Notes under the pieces: model-generated
Seen by the model: only the letters and a program-made list of their open reading frames with translations
The model's database searches: none
What the model was told of the DNA's origin: nothing
Source: Phallusia fumigata
Taxonomy: Eukaryota > Chordata > Ascidiacea > Phlebobranchia > Ascidiidae
Assembly: GCA_008931825.1 (NCBI GenBank)
Contig: QXVZ01024836.1
Coordinates: forward strand, 1,358-29,342
Length of the DNA: 27,985 bases
Reading direction: 5' to 3'
Part shown: positions 10,264 through 17,400 of the stretch, one piece after another
Numbering within the stretch: the stretch's first letter is position 1
Layout: each line of letters begins with the position of its first letter
Position numbers and translations under genes: made by a program

Positions 10264-10984
10264 TTAGAAGCATAAAATAATTCTTCACGAGAGGTTAGTT
10301 GCAGCTGCTAAACTTCCAAACTGGATAAAACTATAATTTTTCATTTTTATTTCAGTTGTCTGATACTTCTGCTAGTAAAACGAACGGTTTTGTCATTGTA
10401 AAAAGTCGCTTACTATTTAGGTTCGCATGTGTGTTCCCTCTTACAACCCTGTGGTGCCCTTTATGGAGCCTCAGTTTGTGTGTGTGCTTTTGTTCAGTTT
10501 GTGTGTGTGCTTTTGTTGTGATTGCCTGTCTTCATGATTTTGTACAATATTAAATATGTAGGCTCCACATTTTTAAAACGATTTATGATTTTGTAAAGCA
10601 AAATCCATATTTTTGAGTAAAAATTATTGCAACTGCGTTCTTCTTTCGAGTATTATACCAGCTTTATTCCTTTGTAATCATTATCAAACCATTTCTTTAC
10701 TACACACATATTATCCAAACTTTGTGTTTTTACTCTTACTCAGTAATGCAGCGTGATTTTGTGTGTAGAAATAGTCTAAAAGAATCAAATATTTGTGTTT
10801 GAATATAGATGCAAAAAAAAGTTTTAATAAAGAGTCTTTTACAAGGTAGAAATTTATGAATTAGAAAAATTTGGAATAATATTTAGTTGCAGGTATTGTT
10901 TTTACCCTTCATAAAAGTCACAATCAAACATAATAAAGTTTGACACAAATGAATTTTTAATAGGAACAGTGAAAGACAGTCTCA
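10264..10984. other. 3' flank / possible 3' UTR of the ZU5 gene
   Basis: AT-rich and without coding signal. It holds a two-copy 23-bp repeat (10472-10494 and 10495-10517, CAGTTTGTGTGTG...) and AATAAA hexamers at 10826-10831 and 10932-10937. Either hexamer could end the upstream transcript. Confidence 0.5.
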
Positions 10985-10997
10985 ACCAGAGCTAGGT

Positions 10998-11165
10998 GGA
11001 AAAGTTAGAATCCCAACGCCTGAATGCTCATATTGAGTCTACCTGCCTGATTGCAGTTCCGTTGCATTACTTTTTAACTGATCTTTCCGATATTTCGAAG
11101 TTGGTAAATTCAATTTGGGGCAACCCAACAACGCAGTCGCGCTAACCACTCGGCCGTCTCGGCTG
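10998..11165 (-). mobile_element. SINE family A fragment (tRNA-derived, minus strand)
   Basis: On the minus strand the head reads GCCGAGACGGCCGAGTGG then TTAGCGCGAC, an A-box-like tRNA start. The low-coordinate end is the family A tail (AACGCCTGAATG, complement of CATTCAGGCGTT, and CCTGATTGCAGTTCC). The B-box portion is deleted. Compare the full copy at 22861-23165. Confidence 0.65.
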
Positions 11166-11584
11166 CAATATTGGAACACACCGATTACAATACGTGTTGT
11201 GTCGCAACAAGCATAAATTGTGGGAAGCTTACTAAACCGAAAAGACAGTTGTAGGGTTTTGGGTTGTTTACTTGTAGGACTCTATTGTCTAGTGGGCACC
11301 TACTTGACAATCGGACTCACAACACCTTTGAGTTAGTATTGTTTTAGTTTTAGTAAAAACACTAGTTTGAGTTCGAATTCGCACCAAAAACGATATCTTT
11401 TATCCATCACTACCACAAGAAAAAGTCCAAACACAAGTTGCTTGAAAGAAACTTCTCAAACTGCAATTCTAAACATTCACAAGTATTTATACTTGAAACA
11501 GTAAGCAGCAAACAACTTAACTTACAGTCAGTTACAGGTAATTAAGCATGGACATAAAGTTTCCACGATAGCGTTACGGCTGAC

Positions 11585-11925
11585 TGCACAAAGCCTGTTT
11601 CTAAACCCGCTTTTATTAACAAAGGCCGAAGATAACACAGCTGTTGTGTTTTCCACTACGCCGACACAAGTCTGAGAAATTTAACGCTTTTGCAAATAGA
11701 TTGTTTTCGACAACATAAAATGTAAACCCTTTCCATTCTAACTGTGAAATATATGCTTGCGCATTTTCGGTTCTGCGATCTGCCCTGGAGCTTTCGTGCA
11801 GATCAACGATAACGGCACAAAAAATCACAGTACGCCAGGTTTACAATAGCCGGCCTTCCAAGTGATCCCCTACTAGATGCTGACATATGTCGTATGCAGT
11901 GGGCAGCCGTGTCTGAGATTCGACT
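11585..11925. repeat. Dispersed repeat related to the 14.04-14.15 kb segment and to SINE family B
   Basis: 11585-11690 matches 14041-14150: both run from CACAAAGC through GTTTCTAAACCCGC or a close variant, AACAAAGGCC, ACAGCTG and TCTGAGAAATTT. Further right, 11822-11858 carries the SINE family B tail on the minus strand (AATCACAGTACGCCAGG). About 11870-11900 matches the window end 27956-27985 (CTACTAGATGCTGACAT versus CTACTAGAAGCCGACAT). A composite of old repeats. Confidence 0.6.
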
Positions 11926-11936
11926 TTTGGCAGGCT

Positions 11937-12630
11937 TAAGGCCCGTTTACACTGTATTCAGTGGCGCTTAACCAAGCCTTACTTTGCGACCCCTTCCGTT
12001 TACACTGCGATTTTCGGTGCATACCTAAACTAACTAAATCGAATGCACGACGTCATTTTTAGCTTACTATGACAGCAGATGACCATAAAATTTCACCTAA
12101 ATTTATCGTTGGATTAACTAGCATTTTTTATTTGATTGGGATTTCAAAAGATTTAAAAGACCACTGCATACGAAATTTTGTATAAGTTAGAAATTTGGAG
12201 TTCGAAAAAGTCTGTTTAAATATAAATTGAAGTTATTAGCTCTTCTGAAATTGTTAACAAAGAAACGCGACACTCATGCCAAAATATTTGGAAGTTATAG
12301 GGTGCATCCAATCCTACAGACACGCAAACAAGATGGTAAGTAGTAATAAGTAACTAAATTTGGGACAAATAGCCTAACATCCCCACTTTTTGCCAAACAA
12401 AGTAACTTTTTTAAACCAGAAACCCGTACACAGCGATTACACAAACCGATCTGCGCAGATTCAAGCTGCTTGATACGCAGAAAAACGCTCGGCAGGCGAT
12501 CACGCGCTCATTTCTACGAGACTTGAGCGACCGAAATCATCCGAGTGTAAAACCAGATAGACAAAATGAAAGTAACAAAACTGCGCAGGTTTGAACGCGC
12601 GCCCTACGCATAGTGTAAACGGGTCTTTAC
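11937..12630. mobile_element. MITE-like element with GGCCCGTTTACACT termini
   Basis: The left end at 11940 reads GGCCCGTTTACACTGTATTC. The right end (12612-12625) reads AGTGTAAACGGGTC, its inverted counterpart with one difference. TTAA adjoins the left end and TTTA the right. The 690-bp interior has no long open frame. A non-autonomous DNA transposon is the simplest reading; the superfamily is not assignable. Confidence 0.6.
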
Positions 12631-12634
12631 CGCC

Positions 12635-12718
12635 GAGCTTGCGTAGCTAAGTTGGTAACGCGCCAGCCCCGGGTATAGGCTCCTGTCGTGGGTTCGAACC
12701 TCACCTCAGTATGAGTTG
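12635..12718 (+). mobile_element. SINE family B head (tRNA-like, + strand)
   Basis: A-box-like TAGCTAAGTTGGTAACGCGCC and a perfect B-box-like GGTTCGAACCTC, with TAGGCTCCTGTCGTGGG between. It resembles the minus-strand head at 27648-27715. It lacks a consistent tRNA cloverleaf, so it is not annotated as a tRNA gene. Confidence 0.65.
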
Positions 12719-12794
12719 AGTTTATTTCGCTTGGTGAAAGAAAACATAGCGACACAATAGCACTAAATCAATCACCAGGCCGGAAATAGTTGCG

Positions 12795-12990
12795 CGACTT
12801 TAGAACGTTATGAGGCGCAAAAAAAGTGAAGGGCACAATTGGTGGATCCCCCCCCCCCCCCCCCCAGCTACACCGTCATTACAAGGCGTTATGCGACGGG
12901 CGCTCACATTGAAGGGTGAGTTTGGAGCAAAGGATATTCAAAACTTGGGGGGGGGGACGATACATACACACACAAAGAGCAGTACTAAGA
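12795..12990. repeat. Poly-C containing dispersed repeat, inverted copy at 17.4-17.5 kb
   Basis: CAATTGGTGGATC, a poly-C run (about 12848-12865) and AGCTACACCGTCATTACAAGG are followed by a poly-G tract near 12946. The block CAATTGGTGGATC ... ACAAGGCGTTA reappears in reverse complement at about 17405-17458, without the poly-C. The open frames crossing it come from the homopolymer. Confidence 0.65.
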
Positions 12991-13599
12991 AATAAATCCC
13001 GAAAGTTACCACAACGGCAGTCTTGACAGCTAAATACACAACTTTCTCGCCACACACACACATCAAACGGAAACTTCAACGTGTTAATCCCCAACCAACA
13101 CGAACAACTGGTTAATCCCAGACACAGTCAAAATGCAAACAACGAAACGAATAATTTGGAATAAAACCTAATGCATGTGCACTTCAACCATTACAACATT
13201 AAGCAAGACATTATTTAGCATGTCTTTGTGTGCTATTAGTTAGGTTTGTTAGGATTTATAAATACCAATTTTGTTTTGTTAAGAATCATCTTTGCCTAGG
13301 AGAGAAATGAGCAAGTGCAAAAACATTTTCCTTGACCAATGGTTAAAGAAATTAGATGGAATCACACGAAGCTTGAAGTGCCTGCTTCACAAACTACAAC
13401 GTCTGTGGTTATAACATTACCCCGTATACTTTCCCTAGTAGTCCTGTTTTTGGTTCCAGATCAAAGAAAAACTTTGATTATGTAGGTAACATGCAAACAA
13501 TGACAATAGAGAACATTGTTCTATTTTTGCCTAAAACAGCAAACACCAAAACTTTCGCTTACAGTAAGTTACTGGCAAGTATTTACTTAATATAGTATG
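12991..13599. other. Unassigned intergenic sequence
   Basis: AT-rich sequence with short CACACA runs and no coding signal, recognised repeat or RNA gene. It separates the poly-C repeat from the first 70-bp array. Confidence 0.5.
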
Positions 13600-14075
13600 T
13601 AACAAACGCTATGCTTGAATACGGAAAGTTCGTTAATAAACCCGCTTCAAGCGTGTCAAGTCGTGCATGTAACCAGCTCTATGGTTGACTGCCGGAAGCT
13701 CGTTAGGAACCAGCTTTAGGCGTGCAAAGTCGAGCATGTAACAAGCGCTATGGTTGACTACACGAAGCTCGTTGGGGAACTAATATCAAGCTTGCAAAGT
13801 CGTGAATTTAACAAGCGATATGGTTGACTACGCAAAGCTCGTTAGAAAACCAGTTTTGAGCGTGCAAAGTCGTGTATGCAACAAGCGCTATGGTTGACTA
13901 CACGAAGCTCGTTAAGAAACCAGCTTTAAGCGTGTCAAGTCCTGCATTTAACAAACTTTATGGTTGACTACCCTAAGCTCGTTAGAAAACCAGTTTTGAG
14001 CGTGCAAAGTCGTGTATGTAACAAGCGCTATGGTTGACTGCACAAAGCTCGTTTAGAAACCCGCTTTAGATGAAC
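13600..14075. repeat. 70-bp tandem array, left (direct) arm, seven units
   Basis: The core CTATGGTTGACTAC recurs at about 13611, 13681, 13750, 13820, 13890, 13960 and 14030, a 69-70 bp period. Each unit continues with an AAGCTCGTTAGAAAACCAG-type block, TTTAAGCGTGCAAAGTCGTG and AACAAGCGCTATG. Its reverse complement makes the array at 14490-14955. Confidence 0.92.
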
Positions 14076-14232
14076 AAAGGCCAAAGTTTAATACAGCTGC
14101 TGTGTTTACCACCACGCCGATACCCTTTCCCAAGTCTGAGAAATTTGACACTTTCGCGAAAAAGGCCGCTGTGTTCACCCGCCCGTGACCGTAGTGTTGT
14201 GACGACACAATCACTTGCGTTCTGGAACGCGT

Positions 14233-14269
14233 CAGCTGTCGCTGTGACGTCATAGACAGCTTACAGCTG
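14233..14269. promoter_or_regulatory. CRE flanked by two CAGCTG E-boxes, upstream of ASB exon 1
   Basis: CAGCTG at 14233-14238, TGACGTCA at 14245-14252 and CAGCTG at 14264-14269 lie 54-90 bp before the ASB1-like ATG (14323). Both motifs are palindromic sites for known factor classes (bHLH; CREB/ATF). The near-symmetric spacing suggests a compact promoter element; use is inferred. Confidence 0.4.
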
Positions 14270-14322
14270 GCTGTTGCTTGTGTTAAAAGCATGGTAGAGC
14301 GGTTAGTTAGGCGCTGTAGTAC

Positions 14323-14445
14323 ATGATGGAAGCCTTGAAGGGAAGGTTCGATATTGCAAGCGCGTTGGCTGAAACTTTTAAAGGCATTTCAAGTTCTGTT
14401 GAGACGAATTTGCACAGAGCCAGCCGTTGTGGCGACTGCGAATGG
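14323..14445 (+). CDS. ASB1-like: ASB1-like exon 1 (start exon)
   Basis: It begins ATG ATG, ends TGG before GTAAGT at 14446, 41 codons, phase 0. It encodes an N-terminal leader and the first ankyrin half (LHRASRCGDCEW). The exon sits in the spacer between two inverted 70-bp arrays, so the right array lies in intron 1. Confidence 0.8.
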
Positions 14446-17400
14446 GTAAGTTTTGTACTGTTATTGTTCAAGTTTGTAAAGATGTGACATGCTTAAAGCG
14501 GGTTTCGTATCCAGCATTATGCAGTCAACCATAGCTTGATTATGAACGGGGTTGTTCGCTTACAGCAGGTTTCCTAACACGTTTTGTGTAGCCAACCATA
14601 GTGCTTATTACACGCACGACTTTGAACAAATAAAGAGGGGTTTCTAACGATTTTCACGTGGTCAAACATGAAGGTTGTTACATACACGACATTGCACGCC
14701 TAAAGCGAGTTTCCCAACAAGGTTCGTACAATCAACCATAGCACTTTTTACATGAACGATTTTGCAAGCTTAAAGCGGATTTCCTAACGAGATTTTTGCA
14801 TCCAACCATAGCGCTTGTTATATACACAACTTTAAACGCTTAATGCGGGTTTCCAAACTAACTCCGTGCGGTCATCCACAGCGCTTGTTACATGCATGAC
14901 TTTAAAAGCGGGTTGTCTAACGAACTTTGTGCACTCAAGCACAGCGGTGTATAAATCAGGTGACATTTAAACTTTCGCAACTTTTTAGAATTTCTTGTTT
15001 GTCATACTTTTTTAATTTTTTCTTCTTGTTTGTCATACTTTTAGCTTTAAAACGTGTTTGTCAAACTTTTTTTAATTTTTTCATACTTTTTCCTATAATA
15101 GCCTGAAACCTTGCTAATTTTTAGATGCGGAATGTTATGGAGGGTCGTCGGGCGTTTTACTCCTCCCCCGAAGAGCACAGTGACGTCAAACCTGTTCATA
15201 CGAAAGCAACACTTGAAATGATAAACGAAAGAAACAAACTTGGTGCAACTGCGATTTGGTTGGCTGCAGTCATGGGTCACGTGGAAGCTGTCAAGCTGCT
15301 CATCCAATCAGGAGCCGAGTAAGGATTTTGAATTTTAATTTTTAAATTTTAGGGTTTTAGATGCGTTTTTGTGTGTGTTTAAGGTTTACAGTAGGTATTG
15401 AATTGTGCGCACTACGTACCTCAGTTTCGAAGGACGTACTGTACCGTACGGCCATCCATTGTATATAATAGGAAAAGGTACATGTTCGGTAATGTTATAA
15501 ACATCACCCACGTATTCTAAAACTTTGCCAACAGTCTTAGTATTCAAGTATTAAATGCGCGCATGCATAAACGTTATTAACAGTTAAACACTAAGGCTGA
15601 TTAGGCGATCTCCTCTACTCTCAACTGATATTTGCAACAGGAAGTAGTGTCTGTGATTCCACTCTGTTGTCGACTTGTCGTGGGTTCGAATCCCACCGCA
15701 GGGTAGATTTTTCTATTATACGCCTTGCTGAATGGAAATGCTTGTAAGGGCGACTATGATTTGGTATAACGCCCCTTGCAGGCTTGGCGTTCTGTGATGG
15801 GTGTGATAATAAAATGATAGAAATAATAAGTTGATTGTTTTTAGATCTCAGTGATACTTGCAAAAGTGTAAACACAAATTGCAATAAGCCATGTCCACTC
15901 TCAGGATTTTGCGTCTTAATGCCCTGTAAACGCGCGAAGAAGAAGATTGAAACCCAAAGTGGTCCAACTATAAGATGTTTTAAATGCTTAATTTCATTTC
16001 GCCTGATAATTTGGGGCTGATAACTAATTAAAGTATGTTTCGACGAAACTGCAATGAAGCTGGTTGGCTGCAGACACATTACAAACACAACCCAGTTATG
16101 GCGTCGTTCCACCCCCTAGGGACTTTCTACTAAATGACATTGTTATTATATTATCTATAATGACATAAGCTGTCGTAAAAACGTTTGGAAAATAAAACGT
16201 TTCTTTTTTTTATCAATTATTTAGGCCCTTGTCTTTATTTTATAACCAGCATTAGCAAAACTAACAAACAATATTAAACACTTCTTGCAGCTTGGAAATA
16301 TCGGACATAAAATCACAAACTCCGCTTTACGCCGCAACAAAGTTCAACCACTTGGAGTGCGCGAGAGCACTTCTCGAGGCGGGAGCGAATCCAGAGGGGT
16401 GTGTCCGGAATCTGACCACGCCCATTTATATCGCCGCTTTGGACAACTACCCGGACATGATGGAAATTTTGATACGTCATGGCGCTGACGTCAACGGACG
16501 ACGTAGGACTGACGTCATCGGTGATAAAGGGGAAAATGAGTTTAGAGGCAACTTACCTGTTTACATGACTTTGGGTAAGAATTACTATTGTTTTTGTGTT
16601 CTTTATATTGTTGCGAAAAACAGGATTGTAAGTTTTTGGCCAAATAATATGTTGCGAATATCGAATTTTTCCTTTTCGAATACAATGCATAAAAATATAA
16701 AAAAATGGCAACAAATCTGATGTAAATGCCCAAAATTAAAACATTATTCCATTTAATATGCCATTGTATGTCAAAATTATGGAATTTATGATGTTGTTTA
16801 ATTTAAATTGTTTACATTTTTCCGTTTTCAAGTGAAAAATAATCAAAAACCTGGTAAACGTAACAAAGCGGTACTTGTTTAAAAATTAATAGATTGGCGT
16901 TAATATGCATAAAAATAATCATCACATTTTTTAGTTTTATTATTTTGTTAAAAAAGCGTTCTTTTCCAATCCGCATATTTTTTNGGCCAAATGTTATTTT
17001 GTTTACTGCGTTTTGTACTAGTTTTTATTAAAGCATTGTTGTTTGTTCACCCCCGGTAAATGATCAGTAATTCATTTGGAAGCTGGCAACGACAGCCGAG
17101 GCAACATTAAAACCCACACAACTAAGCTAATACTGCAACACAATTACACAACTATCCTGTTGTAGCACGACTGTTTTGCATGGCCGCAAAACTCATGTGA
17201 TTCTGTCAAAACCGCAACGTACGGGTTCACAAACGATTCGGTTGATTCGGCCGAATTTATTCGGCAAAAACCGCCGAATATTCGGTTTCGGTCCGAACCT
17301 AATTTACGTGATTCGGTGCATCACTAATAGAGTCAAACACTTCCACCGACCAAACCTGATTCCTTTCTCGCTAACATGGGGATTGGTTTATGTGTTCTCA

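Larger units (their letters stand above)
15319..16290. other. ASB1-like intron 2, containing a SINE family B copy
   Basis: 972-bp intron. Outside the SINE at 15625-15805 and a degenerate SINE A tail near 16045-16120, it shows AT-rich sequence. The 163-residue minus-strand open frame 15621-16112 is antisense SINE and intron, including the tRNA-derived peptide RWDSNPRQ; it is not a gene. Confidence 0.7.

Noticed and set aside
10356-10553. Additional gene or last exon of the ZU5 gene
   Set aside because: A good acceptor but no compatible donor upstream, and the frame runs into GT-rich low-complexity sequence.
14291-14360. tRNA-like sequence (GGTAGAGCGGTTAG ... AAGGTTCGATATT)
   Set aside because: The boxes are coincidental; the second box lies inside the ASB1-like coding exon.
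15621-16112. 163-residue minus-strand open frame
   Set aside because: It is antisense to intron 2 and SINE B; the RWDSNPRQ peptide is the usual translation of a tRNA-derived B-box. No family resemblance.
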